A stretch of 64,000 bases of DNA from Anarhynchus alexandrinus (GCA_008711295.1 VUYV01000061.1:4750729-4814728), one strand, 5' to 3'. Positions 21,201 through 34,671 are shown, numbered from the stretch's first letter. Program-made: numbers and translations. Notes: generated by a model not told the origin, from the sequence alone.

Positions 21201-24107
21201 TTGCTTTCTGCTGCAAAGGAACTGGGTTTGCATATTAGCTCTCTGCTTGAACTACAGGGAGTAATATAGAAGAAAAATGTACTAGGTGTATTAGAAAAAG
21301 TGCTAACTCTACTGCTTGATACAGAAAAGACTGGGAACTATGTAACTTCAAGTGATACAAAGAAAAGAAAAACTAGATTAAAGAAAAATACATTTTTCAA
21401 AATATATGTTGACATCCAACATTCCTACTGTATTCAACGATTACATACAAAAGCAAGTGCCTTTGAAGGAGAACCTAACCACCAGACCGGGAGGTGGATA
21501 TTGATGTCTAGAAGAAAACAAAGAAAATAAGCTATTACGTCTAGCTAGCTTAAATACCTTTTGAGCTTTTGTGCAATACTGAAGTCTTAACACTTGTTAT
21601 GTTATTATCTTATGATAATGCTCTAAGAAGATGCAGTATGCGCTGTACGTCAGTGTCTGTTCATAAAAAGCATTTCTGCTCCTTCTCTGTTTCCTCTGTT
21701 GTTACTCACTTTTTGGTGAAGGCAAATGGTAGTTAACTATGAGTGCAGTCAACACTCCTCTGGCACGAGTGCAAGACATAACTTATCAATTTGGGTTTTG
21801 TCAAGAAGGGTCAGTACTCAATTGTTTTTGAAAAATGTATTAAGACTTTACTTTTAGTCAAAGTAAAATTGATTTGAAAAATGAGCATATTTTAGACTTA
21901 TTCACCTTTGTAAATTAACTGAAAGTAAAGGAATAATATATTGCTTAATAAGTTTGGAAATGGCCTCATTTACAGCAGCAAGACACATAGACTGGTGATC
22001 TCAGAGAAGATCTTTGTCAGGTGAAGCTAAATCAAAGTTGAGGAAAAATCTGCCACAGAAAAACCCTCCTGTCCACAGAAGAGATCAGTAGATGTAAAAC
22101 AAGCAAAAGATCAAAGGGACAAAGCACAGCAGAAGTTTTCTGAAGAAAGCTCTTAAAGGGAAAAAAAAAAAAAGCAGAGGCCGTGTCTGAGAAGACAGTG
22201 ATATATCTTACATGCAGAGAATTATTGTAATGTGCTGTAGTTCACGAAATAATAGTAAAAGGTAGGAAAAATGGATTTGGCGCTTTGAACAGGTGCAAAG
22301 AGATGTTAGAATAATTTTAAAAAATAAAGAGAAGCTGGTAGACACTAAATAAGCCACTCCTGGGCATTTGCAGAAGAGGAGCTGCACGCCATGTAAGTAT
22401 TCAATGAAGCAGTACAGCTAACATCTAAACATAATCCTGTGCATAATAATCTCAGCTACTTTCCAGAGGACAATGATACCTTAACGAATAACCATAAATA
22501 TTGTAGATTTTTATGGTTTAGGATACCTATAAAATGACTCTCATTACGGTGATCAAGTCTTGGGACTTTGCCAGAGCAGGTGGCTTTCTGATGAGATGGC
22601 TGAAAAAACAGTTTTGTGTTAGTAAGAAATCTAAACCATAAAGGGCTTGAAAAAAGTTTAAAATATAGATATATATTCCCGAGAAAAGTTTTTAGTCCTC
22701 CTGAGGTAATTCCTCCCCCCTTCCCTTTACCAGGCCCAGTTCAACGATGTAAGCTTTTGTTCTCTCAGCTCCTTAATCCATGACTTCTGTATATTTTTTT
22801 TTATCATGCTTGCTATGCAAATAACACCCTGCTATGCAAGCTCATCTCTAAGGTTATGAACTGTATCTTTGTGTATATCTGTTTTACTGTGCTACCTCCA
22901 AGGGCCTAAATAAATGGTCATTGCCATGTGTTTGGATGGATTATTGTAGAAAGACCAACAGTTATTAGACTGATGCCCTCTTGCAGACAATAATCTCCCT
23001 TTGTCCTTCTATTCTGATGGATAATTTTAAGGGAGACATGAAGCCTTATTTGTTTTTTTTAGTGTTAGGTTTTAGCTGTAGAAGTATGTAAGAGGTACTA
23101 ACTTCATTTAAAAGTGAGTGAAATACACTGCCTTTTTGCCCCAGAAAACTATTTTATGCTGGCAAACTGGGTAGCTGAATGCAATAACTCCTACTGTGGT
23201 CAATAAGAAATTAAAAGCATTGAGGTATGGAGAAGACACAGGATGACTACTTCATTGCTGCGAAAATGCAAGAGGGAGGAAATGAAGTACTTGTGAAGAG
23301 CCCGATGCAGGCACCCATAGATTATTCCAGAACCTTATTCTTTCTATAGCCTGTGCCAAGAGAATCACTAGTCATCTAATTTAGGCCAAATATAGAGCTG
23401 TGTTTCTGATCCTTTGAACTGTAACTACCATGTAGTATGTTGTGCTTATTTTCCAAAATAAGTAGTTCATTTTTCTTTTCTGAGTGTCTTTACCATATAG
23501 AAGACATCAGATTCAGGCATGAGAAACATTCCATAATGACTACCGTGTAGACCATGAAGAAGATCTGGAAAAAGAAGGATCCACTACAAGAGTAGTTTCT
23601 TGTAGATGACTGTGAAGAAAATCTGTGGAATAATAGTGTGTCATTTCTCTTCAGGAGCTCACTGTGGCTTCATGAGGATGATAATGCAGGAATACAACTC
23701 TGTCCTGTACCTGTTCAAGCTGAATTCTTCCGCAGCCTTGAATGCTCTCAAGATGTAGTTGTAGTGGCAGAGGGTCAGTTAGCTGGATGCTTTTTAAATT
23801 TGTCTGCTCTTTTCCACATGGTGCTATTGCCATGACTTTTATCATGTTCCTGAAATCGCCTTTTTCCATGCTTGGTCAATAGCCTGACTATTTGTTAAGA
23901 TGCTATGGCTTGGTTGCTTATATGAATTTAGCATTGTTCTAAGGGCACCGAGATTGTGTGTTCAGTGTTGGGAGCTGAAACCGTCAACTTTGGATGGCCT
24001 TTACCTGATTTTATAGAGATTAACTTATTACCTGTTTAGAGGCTGAGATGATTCCAAATAGCTTTTATTGGCAAGCCTCACTGAAGGAGTGACATAGAAA
24101 AGATGAG
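18269..24107. other. Intergenic, no gene seen
   Basis: This AT-rich interval has only short open frames. Simple repeats include a GTT/ATT microsatellite at about 21091-21107, a T run near 18350-18362 and an A run near 22160-22173. I see no CR1, LTR or RNA gene here. The open frame at 23638-23835 and the one opposite it do not resemble anything I know. Confidence 0.6.
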
Positions 24108-24350
24108 GGGTGACAGGTAGAAGTTATTCCTGGGGATGTTCCGACTGGACACAAGAGGAAGATTTTTCACAGTCAGAACAATCGGCCATCGGAAAAATCT
24201 CCCCAGGGAACTGGTAGATTCCCCAAGATTGGATACTTAAGATTCAGCTGGACAGGGTGCTGGGCCATCTTGTCTAGACCGTGCTTTTGCCAAGAAGGGT
24301 TGGACCACATGATCCTTGAGGTCTCTTCCAACCTGGTACTCTATGATTGT
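24108..24350 (+). mobile_element. CR1 LINE 3' end
   Basis: This is a 5'-truncated CR1 copy containing the end of ORF2 and the 3' UTR. It reads from a block with TGGACACAAGAGGAAGATTT, through GGGTTGGACCACATGATCCT, to GAGGTCTCTTCCAACCTGG and a single CTATGATT tail unit. It is well diverged, so it is an old insertion. Confidence 0.88.
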
Positions 24351-25389
24351 TGTTTTATTTTTTTTCTTTAATTTTCTGATTTTCTTTTGTAATTCAGAAC
24401 TCGTTTCCTCATTTTGGAACCCGCTGTCTTGCTGTTTTACAGCCAAGGGGCTTGTTTGTGCTGGTTAGATTTGTGAGTCCTTTCATGGCTTCTATTTTGT
24501 TAAGCAATTTCTCTTTTATATCACCCGGATTCTGAAGTGGAAAGAAGCTGGTATTTATAGGACTGCAACAACAACAACAAAAATCCCAAGCTCTCAAGAC
24601 AGAATAGATACAGTACACTTGCAGTTGTTGTTAGATGTAACACAGCAGCAGCATTTGGGTACCCAGCAGCAGCTGACTTGCATTATGTTGCAAGAAGCAA
24701 CCTACCTCCTGTTAAAGCACAGCTTCAGCCTGAAAGAGAGGTTCACAGCACAGAGGTAGAGGTGAGTGAATTATTCAGGGTCGCACCAGCAGGTCAGAGG
24801 CAGAGCAAGAACCAGAGCAAGGTGTGAGAAGCAGCCTGATACTGCTGGGAAGATGAGCCTTTGAGCACTTTCTTTCCCTAGAGGCATGCTACTCCGTTCT
24901 TTGATTTTGAATGAGCTTTCGCTTCAATAGGGCTAAGATTTAAACCATCATATTTACAAAAGAGGCTTTGTGATGTAGTTCTGAAGTGCCTGTCACTGTG
25001 ATATTTTGGTTCCCACATAGTTGATTCACTGGGATTTGATCTTTGTTAGGAGCGGCAAAGACATTACTCATACTCTACTTGTTTGTAAGCTCTAAATTCA
25101 CAAAGGACACTTTCCTTAAGTAGTACTAGCAAGAGTTGCAGTTACCAACTTTCAAAGTATTTGTGAGTTGAATTATTCCATCTTGAGCTAGCAGCTTTCT
25201 CACAATCTCAGCACTTTCCAAGAAAGAGCTTTTCCTTCCATCGTCTTTATCCTTAGGGGCGGGGGGGGTGTAGCTTCAGAGAAAAAGCAGAGGTTTCTGC
25301 TTGTGAACCGAAGAGGGTTTTGTGCGAGTTGATGGAGGAGAAGAGTGCAGAGAAAGGTCAGAATGGTTCCTCTCTCTCCACTACCCCTC
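24351..25389. other. Intergenic between CR1 and LTR
   Basis: This stretch holds a CAA microsatellite (24566-24582), a MIR-like fragment at about 24755-24825 and a G-run at 25261-25269. Otherwise nothing is recognised. Confidence 0.6.
24755..24825 (+). mobile_element. MIR-like SINE fragment
   Basis: The order GGTGAGTGAATTATTCAGGG, then GTCGCACCAGCAGGTCAGAG, then GCAGAGCAAGAACC matches the conserved part of the ancient MIR SINE (its ...GACTTGCCCAGGGTCACACAGC... and GGCAGAGCCAGGA... blocks) with several substitutions. Such relics occur in birds. The match is short. Confidence 0.5.
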
Positions 25390-26126
25390 TGTCACGGTTT
25401 GGGCCGAACCAGCTACTGGGGATGTGGGACACCCCAGATAGGACTGACAGATGCTCCCCCTCAGGTCTCTTCAAAGAGAGAGGCAGAGGAGGGAAAAAAG
25501 AAACTTTTGAGTTTAGAAGGATCTAAACTACTTTAATGAAATATTAATAACAAAAAGAAAATAATGAAGTATATACAAAATATATACGAAACTGTATCAA
25601 GCTCCCAGGGTGACAGTCACGTCACCAGCTGGCACTGGGGAAGTCCCAGACTGGACTAAGTGGTGGACGGGAACTGGATTCCGGATCTGCATTCAGGATC
25701 AAAGGCAGACAAACAGACAGAGTCCTCCTTGGATGCCGGCCCTTGAAGAAAGAGGGCTGACCCTTTAATCCCTCAGCTTTTATACTGAGCATGAGGCAGA
25801 TGGGATGGAATACCCTGTTGGTCAGTTTTGGGTCACCTGTCCTGTCCGCTCCTCCCCGCAGGTGCGACCTTTCTATACTTTTCCACTTCCGACCCTCCAA
25901 CAGGGCAAATAACAAAGTTGGTTGCCCGTGGCTGTTATAGCAATAAGTATAAGCAAGAGCCTCCCTGCATACCATGCCTGGGCAGCAGCTATAAACATTG
26001 GTCTTATCACTCTGAGGGCGAACAGTGTCTGCACAATATGCTGTTCATTTCAGTAGTTAGAAGAGGCCCAGCTAAGAAGCAAAGTTACTGGACAAAATTG
26101 GTCCTGTTTTACCTCAAACCAGGACA
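25390..26126 (-). mobile_element. Solo LTR of an avian endogenous retrovirus, minus strand
   Basis: On the minus strand this 737-bp element starts TGTCCTGGTTTGAGG and ends CCCAAACCGTGACA, giving TG...CA-type termini with an inverted-repeat character. It has a TATA box (AGTATAAAAG, plus-strand 25777-25786) and an ATTAAA poly-A signal (plus-strand 25532-25537). U3, R and U5 are therefore all readable. Flanking bases are CCCTC on the left and CTCTC on the right, a possible decayed 5-bp target-site duplication. No internal gene and no second LTR are present, so it is a solo LTR left by recombination. The central U3 and TATA block is similar to that of the LTR at 17860-18238, in the same orientation. 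Confidence 0.88.
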
Positions 26127-28558
26127 CTCTCTGAGCTCAGCTTTTTCTCTTCTCTCTTCCCATTCTCTTTCATAGATAGCAGGTCTGGAAAGGGGCAGAA
26201 AGGAGCTCTGCTTTAAACAGGCAGGCAGATAAAAGTTCCATCAGACACCTTTCTCTCACTCTCAGCTCAACAAAAGTATGCAAAATGGTGGTGTTAGGAA
26301 TCTGTAGAAAGAAAAATTATTTTTGTTAAAATAGGTGTGATGAAAGCAAGTACAAGTGGTAGTAAGAATTTTAAAGTTAAATTTAAGGACTTCTCAACAC
26401 AGCATCTCTGTGCATGTAAGAGTATAATTGCATGTTGAGAGGTAGTATTAGTGTCATTCAAAATTCAGCAATAAAATTCATTGCATGTTATTTTTAACAT
26501 TTTTCCGATAAGTGTGGTCTCTAGACTACCCTCATTTTCCTAACCATTTGGAAGAGCTCATAAATGAGACCAGACAAGAACTGTTGATACAGTTGACTGT
26601 GTTTATAAATGATGATGCATTATAGCTAATTTGCTATAAACCATCCTATTTATAGATTGTATCAGATTTGTAAGTGTTATCAGGCAGCCTTCTGCTTTCT
26701 TTTTACTTTTTGAGGACAGTATAAGTAAATGGGCTTAGAAATTAACTTTAAAATTTTTTTTTCTCACAGATTGTTTGAGAACTACTGTGTGATTTTTGTG
26801 TTTCTTTGGGGTTTTTACTTTTATCATTCTGCCAAGGTGTTAATGTTTCAAGGAAATAATAAGGAATTGAAGCTTACCCTGAATTAAGACTATACTTCAG
26901 CAATACAATACTGTAGAAATTAATCTCTCCTGGGGTCTTCTAGGTAACAGGTACTCCGTGCTAACTCACAAATCTAAGCAATCTTAAAGAAAAAAAACCA
27001 AAACCAAACCAACATTTTTTTCAGAAGTTCTGTACTACGAGTCATTCTGAATCTCTTTTTTTTTTTTTATTGCATTTTTAAATTGATCAGTGACTTTAGG
27101 TGCTGTACTATCACTTTTAGCAGCAACCTCAGCTCCCTAAGAGTCCTCTCTCCAAGGAATTAAACGGATGAAATTTTAAAGATTACTTGTATCGCTGTTG
27201 CCAAGCTACCTGACTCCTCTGCACTTGCTGACTGGAGCCTCAAGTGCCAGTACTTCCCCTCCTGCTGTTGCTGTGCAGGTGTTGATTCAGCACAGTTAGA
27301 GATTAGCGTTTGAAAGATATAGCACAAAACCATAAATTCAAGACATGATTGGGATTTTTATTTTTTTTTTCCCTGAAAAGTTCACTTAGGCTTTTACAAG
27401 CACTTTCTTAGGGGAAGAAAATGGAATTTTCTGGCTTTGTAGATGCATCATTCATTACCTTATTAATATCTGGCAAATATGGCAGTGTTTTGTTTCAAGT
27501 GTGCATTATTAAAATTTGCTCCTTTTTTCATGAGTGTGATTCGTTAACTAGTCATTAGTACTGATCAAAGCAGTTGAGATCGTCTTAGTACAATTTAGTC
27601 ATTGTGCCCCAGCTCTACTCAATCCTGTGTCAACTTTTACTACTTTTCTAGTAAATTGTATCATCTTCTTCAGGGGAACCGGCATTTATTTGGTATTTAT
27701 TCAGCATGTAGAACAGTGGATCACAATTTACATGATACCGTGAATGGCACTAAATCCAAGTGAGTAGGAACAATAACTCTAATATACTGTCTTATGTTGA
27801 GCCAGAAGAAAAAAAGCTGCTTCAGAATGGACACTTGATCTTTTATCTGCAGCACAAATAAGTCAAATTCCACTGGGTTGGACAAGAATTTGCTCTTGGA
27901 AGGTGTCAGCTAGAAATCTGTTTTACTATTCTTATTTTTACAGGTGAACATGTTTGCAAATGTTGTTCTGAATGTTCTCTTAACGCTGTGATCTCACGGG
28001 ACCAAAAAGTATAGAGCGAAAAAAACCCAAACCCTTTTTTTTGGTCCTGTTTCCCTTTTATTCCTGAAATGGAGAAGCCAAATGCTTCCAAGTTTTGCAA
28101 AAAGGTTTCAATCTTTCTATAAAAATTGCTTCAATATTCTAAACCTGCAGCTCATAAAACTCCCACTAGGTTATTTTGGACAGTTTGAGATCTAGCAAGA
28201 GAGAACATGATTTCATGAGCAGTTAGAAATAGGTCATGAATCATGATATAAAATTTTTTCTACACATTTTGCCTCTGATTCAGCTGCAGAGGATAGTTCA
28301 ACACTCAACGCTATTAAAAAAAAATGGTTACCAGTTAAATCATTTATAATTTAAAAGCAATTGGAGAAATCCTATAGAAGATAAAATGCTTTCCATAGGG
28401 AAAGATGTGAGAAACTTTATTTTCATGGGTTATTTCATAGCCTTTCCTACAGATCCATTTTGTGTTCTGAGGCGACTACAAACAAGTAGCAAGATCGAAG
28501 ATGATCATATGATCACTGTGAGACACTTAAATGCCCACAAAACTTGTACTTTTTTTTT
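26127..28558. other. Intergenic, no gene seen
   Basis: AT-rich sequence with T runs (for example around 27056-27069 and 27359-27370). No repeat family or gene is recognised. Confidence 0.6.
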
Positions 28559-28561
28559 NNN
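28559..28561. other. Assembly gap of three N in a poly-T run
   Basis: Three N bases sit between two T runs (about 28550-28573). The true T-tract length is unknown. Confidence 0.95.
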
Positions 28562-28574
28562 TTTTTTTTTTTTC

Positions 28575-28885
28575 TCCAAGGAACGGACCCGAAGACCTCA
28601 ACATGGGAGCATTCCTGGGAGCATGGAAGGTTCAGGAGAACATCTGAAATGCTTATACACCAACACATGCAGTATGAGAAACAAACAGGATGAACTGGAA
28701 GGGTTGGTCAATTCCCAGAAGTGTGACATCACTGACATTAGCGAGACTTGGTGGAATGAGTCCCACAACTGGAATGCTGGGATGGAGGGCTACAGGCTGC
28801 GCAGGTGAGGTGGAGGAGTGGTACTGTATGTATGGGAAAAGTTTGACTGTACAGCCTTTACAGTCAGCAATGGTGTAGGTGAGTG
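28575..28885 (+). mobile_element. CR1 LINE fragment (endonuclease part of ORF2)
   Basis: The reading contains LKCLYTNTCSMRNKQDELEG and SETWWNESHNWNAGMEGYRL, which is the start of the CR1 apurinic endonuclease domain, followed after a stop and frame change by the GGVVLYV and FDCTALTV-like continuation. The fragment ends inside the endonuclease and has no 3' UTR or tail. It was therefore cut at its 3' side, unlike normal 5'-truncated CR1 copies. It sits directly right of a poly-T run with an assembly gap. The right edge is approximate. Confidence 0.88.
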
Positions 28886-31800
28886 ACTTGCTTACACGCA
28901 TACTGCAGTTGCTATGAAACACAAGCCAAGGAAGTTCTTTCTTTTTGTAGCCCAGAGCCTTGAAACAGAACAGAAGTGATACAATTGCACGCAAACTGGG
29001 TGTTTGCCATAGGAGGACATTATCTTCTGTCACAATCAAGGTTTTCAAAATCCACTGTAGTGCCTATCAGCAGCTACACCAGCAGTGTAACCACGAATGG
29101 TGCAGAATTATCGTGTGTTCTCTGTGCTTGAAAGAAGTTTTAGTAGTAAAATAAAGGGTCATTGAGAGAGCGAGTCCATCCCGATGTGCCTTTCCTTCTC
29201 TTCCCTTTAAAGACTCTTCATGGTGTTCAGCTGACTCCTCCTTGTTCTTTGTAAGCCCTTTCTGAATCATAGTCTGAACAGAAACAAGTTGCTTGCAAAT
29301 ATAAGGTGCTTTCAGGAAGAATTACAACTTCACATTAAAAATTAAATAATTTGCTAAAGCCAGATTCGTAGTGAAATAATTCCAGCAGCTGGAGATGCTT
29401 TATTAATGTCTTTTTGGAACTTGCAGTTAGGATCAGTGGTGTACGTGGCCATATCTTTAGCCTGTATCTTGATGAAAGAAAAAACATCGTTATTTTAAAA
29501 GGTTAACTGAAAAGGAAGTGATTCCTAATGTCGTGCCGTTATATCCCTCTGGTCCTCATGGAACTAAAATGAGAAGCTTCTTAAAAAGGACACACTCTTT
29601 GAAGCCTCAGCATATACCTAAATTACAGGCCTGATATAAAGCTATTTAAGATCAATGTAAGTAGCTTTTTCTCTTTGAAGGCTTTGAATTGGCTTCTTGG
29701 TGTAATTTGAAACAACTCTTTCTATTGGAAACATCAAAACCAAATCTGAAGCTTTCAGGCATTGACCATAGCTGGGATCATACAAAAATTCACAAACTGA
29801 AGAAACACTGATTTAAACACCAATTTTTAATGTTACGTGTAGAAGAATATTTGTATGTCTTTAACATGTCACCTGAGATCCTAAGTAACTTAAATCAGCA
29901 TTATTTTAGTATTAACTAGCTCTTTTAAATAAACTGAAAAGATATCAGACACCCTCAGTATTTCTAGTAATCAAGGAGTTTATTACAGCAAGATAATTGC
30001 TATAATAAGGATTGTTGATAAATTGTTGATAAATTTGAAGTTGGTGTTCCTAGTTATCCTAAAAAGAACAAGTCCATTATTACTTAAATTGTACCCATAG
30101 AAAAAAAAATCACTATATAGATATAATTTCTGTATAGGAAGGAAACAGAGCAATTTCTTGGGACCACAGGTCACTTAATTTGGAATCCTGTCAGTTACAG
30201 ATATCCATAGTGACAAATTTGTGGGGTTTTTTTTTGTGAGGAATAATGTAAATCATGGAGTATCTGTCTTATAAAGAGCTAATTAAGATTGCAGGTTGCA
30301 TAATTAAATCAAGGTGCTTTAAAACCTGAAATACTTATTCTTAGCTTCTGCTATGATTTATGGTACCACACGGAGCAGAACAATTTTTTTCAAAGAAATT
30401 CCACAGACTTACAGTGGCTATAAGCTATGACACAGCCATGAAAAAATATCTGTGTTTGATGCAAAAATGTCAAGTAATGAAGAATTAGCTACCCTCAAAA
30501 CTTGTTTCAGTGACAAATTACCTTAATTTAAAAATGTGTTTCCTCCTTGAAATCTGAATAATTTTTGGTGGGTATTTTTTGGTCAGCAGATTTTCTCAAA
30601 AGCAGGTGTGTGGGTTTTATTTTAAAAATAAAATAAAATTAATTGTGATGGAAAAATAACCATAACGTAGGTTTCTGTAAGACACAAACCCAAGCTCTCA
30701 CGTCAAAGTATGGTGAGGAAAATGGAATATGCTCTGATGCACAAGGGTGAAGGTGATTCACTTGGCTGGAACCCCCACTTTCCCCCATCCTCAGCAGTTC
30801 CTGAGGGCTAGGCAACCAGAAGTAGCCCACGAGTCCTGGTCCAGGCTTCCTACATGAGGAATCTATTGTGCAAGGAGGATTTATTTTTCCATATTTTGTC
30901 CTGATATGTTGTTCAGACATGGCAACAACGAGACGTGGACCTGAGAATTGAGAAATGTTATCAGGTTCCCTCCTCAGTTGTGCCTGTGGCTGTTATAGTG
31001 CAGTGCTCTGGTCTGATCATGCATTTCTTAAGTGGAATAGTACTCTTTGTGCCCAGTAAAATCTGGCAAAGAAGTTTCATATTCCATATTTCATCTAGCT
31101 ACTTAACAGAGCTTGCTCACAACAATAAAGCCAATTAAAAAATTTACATCTTTTACTGTTGCAAAAAAAGGTCACATCAGGTAGTGCTCAACTCAAGGGA
31201 TGTGGTCTGACATAAAGAGTAGAAAAGGGGAGATGCTTTTTATTATTCCTGGTGGTTTTGTCGCTAGGGGCAGTGGTTAGCGGTTTTAGCTCTGAGTTAG
31301 TGTCAGATGCGAGACTAAAGCTGGACTCAGGTAAGCAATAAAGAGTTCTTTCATACTAAATTTTTCCCCTTATTCTGCTCTTCCTGCATCCATGAGCTGA
31401 TGAACAGTTGCTAAGGCTTGGGAAGAACAAAGGTGCTGTTCAAGAACAAAAGCTTCTTTTTATTGATTGTTTCTTGGCATCAAGGAAAACCATATGTTAA
31501 GATTACAAAGGAAAAAACTCAGTGATAAAAAGAGATTCTTCATTGGATGTCTTTATGTAATATGACTTAGTTTTGCTGCACAATTGAGCTGTCATCTTAG
31601 TAATTATTTTTTTTTCTTTTTTTTTTTCCCCTTTCAAAATATCAGGCTGGGAAAATTGAAATATTGTAGAATGGCAGCACCTGATAGCTCTGGTAATTAG
31701 AGTCTGCTTAAGCCTCTATGCCTCTACTTTTAAAATGCTCTGTGACCTATTTTGTTAGAATTTTCCTTGTAGAATTGAGGTAGTCTTGGGATGCTGTATG

Positions 31801-34566
31801 TACTATGCTTTTACAGTACCATAAATGCCTCTTTATTAGAGTCTTGGATGAAGATTGAAAATGAATGTTTCTCATTGCAGTCAACTGTTGATATTCATCT
31901 ATATCACAACTTGTACAGTTTAGTGCATGAAATTTTATTAATTACAGCCTGGAGCAACACTTGGCTTATATTTTCTCATGACTTTCAAACTTTTTTACAG
32001 TATACCATGAATAGATGAAGGTAATTGCAGGATTCCAGACAGTGTTGTTCAGAAAAGTTCTCACATTGCACTTCCAGTTTCGGAGGCTGTATTTTAACTA
32101 CTGGAAGAGAGGAGGCAAGTACTTATGTCCAGTGCTCTTCCACCAGGGTGTGGCATGGGTTGCACATTAGTCCTTGAAATAGTTTTGTTATTGTGTAGAT
32201 AATGTATGTTTCAAGAGCTGGGAGAATGAATCAGATATTTCTGTGAGCGCAGTGGCCTTAGGGATTTGAAGTACCTCATGCACGCTAAATATTTCTTTAC
32301 TGCACTGCATGGAGTAGTGAGTTAATTAGCTAAAAAGTTTGTAGACACACAGATTTTCTGCTACGCAACACAGCTCAAGCAGCAAAACAACATTTTGTTA
32401 CCATGGTAAGACAAACCTATTGGTCAGCCCATTTAAGCCTTAAAGGCTTAAATTAATAATAATGCTATAGATTTTTTTTTGTTTGTTTGGGGTTTTTTTT
32501 TTGTGTTGTGTGGGTTGTTTTTTTTTTAATAATAATTCTATTATAAAGAAGAATTTCCATAAAACAAATACTAAATTAGGCAATATAGTTGCAAAATAAA
32601 TGAAGTGGTCTAACAAGTTCCGAAATCTTTCAGGAAACTTGCAAGACTTTTACTTTTCCTTAGGTTTCTGTTCTGTGTATCTGAATACTGATACGCACAG
32701 TGTCTCTGCAGAGTTCCTTGTGCATTTCAGCATGTTACCTGCTAACACAGGGATGAACTGGACCAGCACAAGGCAGTAGAGAAGTTTTCTGTGCACGTAT
32801 CCCAGGTGTTCTGGTGTTCTGGCATTCAGACATTTTAATAACCAAGTAATAAATATTGCTTATTAAAAAGAAGGGTCCAGATATTTTCTTTTCGTGGTCT
32901 AATTCTTCAGAATTATGCCAGTACAGCATTTGACATATGTCAATGAACAGAACAAGCACGCACAAATACTACCTAGAAAATGCCAACCTATGATTTCATC
33001 TGACTTAACGTGTAAAGGAAAAAAGTGTACTTTTTCATGTAATAGTGTCCTGCCACTTATAAATCTAAGCTTAGAGCTGATCATCTGCAAAAAAAAAAAA
33101 ATTAAAGGGGTTAATATAGAAGTGGTCAAATGTTTTCTTTACGTGGTTAAAATAACACTGTAATGCAAGAGCGCTGAATTTTCCCAATGGACTTAAAACA
33201 GGCAAATAGAAAGGTAGCTACAAACACCCCCTGTATTTTCAAACAGCTTTGGGGGCAATGATTTCTTTACTGGAAGTAGTAATTGCTCTACCTTAATTGA
33301 GTTTATTATGTGATACAAAGGCTGGGATAAAGGATTGGGTTACTGAATAAGGCAAAATGGACGGATTACTTAGCTGGAAGCTAGAATGGAGAATGGAGTT
33401 GTTCATGAAATTTTGACAGGGATTACTAGCAGGAAAAATGATGCAAAAGAAAAAAATCCTATATTTGCAATTGTTATAACATGCCTATGGTCCCAAGAGG
33501 AAATCTGGAAAGAAAGCAACGATTGTAGAAGCTTTAGCACTTTTTCCCTGTGATGGCTGCTTAACAAAGCCAGATACATGCAATTCTTTCCAAATGTGTA
33601 GGGCTTAAAAGAGGTATTAGAAAGTGCATCTGAATCCACATAGGTCAGTGTAATCTCAAGAAGGAAGTAACAAATTTAGCTACTGCTATGGGAAGAAGAA
33701 ATGTCAGTGGGACAGGACCTCTCCAGTCTATTCATAGGTAAAGGAGCAGCTCTGGCCATGCTTTGTTTACGAGAAGAAAGGGCACTTTAAGCCAGAAAGT
33801 ACGTGGATGTCAAACTTTCTAGAATGTCTACAAAGCTGGTAGGTTTCTTTTTTTTTTTTTTTTTTTTTTTAATAAAAGGTTGCCTGTGGTGTTCTTGATG
33901 ATGTTTAATGGAAAGTCCGTTTGAGCCCGAAAGCAAGTAAGTGCTAATAGTTAAAGGAAGAATAAGAAGATATGAGAACTGCGCGTCTCTTTCCCTCTTA
34001 GTTCAGGTTGTGTTGGTATGAACAGGCTACATCAGTTTTGTAAAAATTCCCCAGAATTGTACCACTGCAACACAAACCTGATAGTCTAAATGTGTAATTT
34101 TGCTAGAAAGCCATGCTTTCCATCGCAAAAATTTGCAGCCCAAACACCTGGGAAGAGGGAGGTGGGGAGGAGAGTAGTTAGTTGTCAACCTGCAGTGCTG
34201 ATGAAGAAGTTAGAGGCAAAGCTGATGTGGCAGCCATTGCAGCTCTCAGAGGTTCACCCAGGACTCAGTCTCATCAGTGACAATCTTCTCATGTCATCTG
34301 GGTAAAAGTCAGGGTAAATTTAAAGAGGGGTGACCTGAGACTGGTATCTACTACCAAGACAGCTAGTGTTCTCTTTCATTTCAAGGTCCTGGTCTCATGA
34401 ATATCTGCATTTACATTTGTGCTTCCCCGTTCCTTCTGGAGCGAACCAAATACTTCTTTTTGATGTGAAGCTGTGGTAGCTTGTCTCGACAGGATAGTTT
34501 GCTGCAAGGTCTGTCCCAGACAGACAGTGCACAGCATGGTTTCCTTGGACCATAAAAGCTTCCTAC
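28886..34566. other. Intergenic, no firm gene
   Basis: AT-rich sequence with T/G-rich low-complexity tracts (32468-32538) and a 23-base T run (33848-33870). A 12-bp tandem repeat, TTGTTGATAAAT twice, lies at about 30013-30038. A splice-bordered open segment at 31290-31330 with a strong donor (GACTCAG then GTAAGC) was noticed but stands alone. No transposon was recognised. Confidence 0.6.
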
Positions 34567-34671
34567 TTGCCACGTAACATCGTAATTTCCTCCAGCATCC
34601 TCCCAAGCATCCAGTGCTTCCTCAGAGCTGTGATAGTAAATGCAGTTCTGTCTGGATATTATTTTAGACAC
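34567..34671 (-). CDS. Candidate exon of unidentified minus-strand gene
   Basis: On the minus strand a very good acceptor (TTTTTTTTCCCCTAAAG) opens a frame that stays open for 86 codons to a stop at plus-strand 34411-34413. A possible donor (TGGCAA then GTAGGA) would end a 105-bp exon of phase 0-0. The peptide includes NCIYYHSSEEALDAWEDAGG and has a codon-like bias to purine-first codons. I do not recognise it. A phase-compatible upstream segment lies at 34858-34894. The donors are weak, so it could also be a relic. Confidence 0.25.

Noticed and set aside
28386..28808. 140-codon + strand open frame
   Set aside because: It crosses three N bases in a poly-T run and its right half is CR1 endonuclease sequence, so it is not a gene.
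31290..31330. Short open segment with a strong donor (GACTCAG then GTAAGC)
   Set aside because: The acceptor has almost no pyrimidine tract and no in-phase partner was found nearby.
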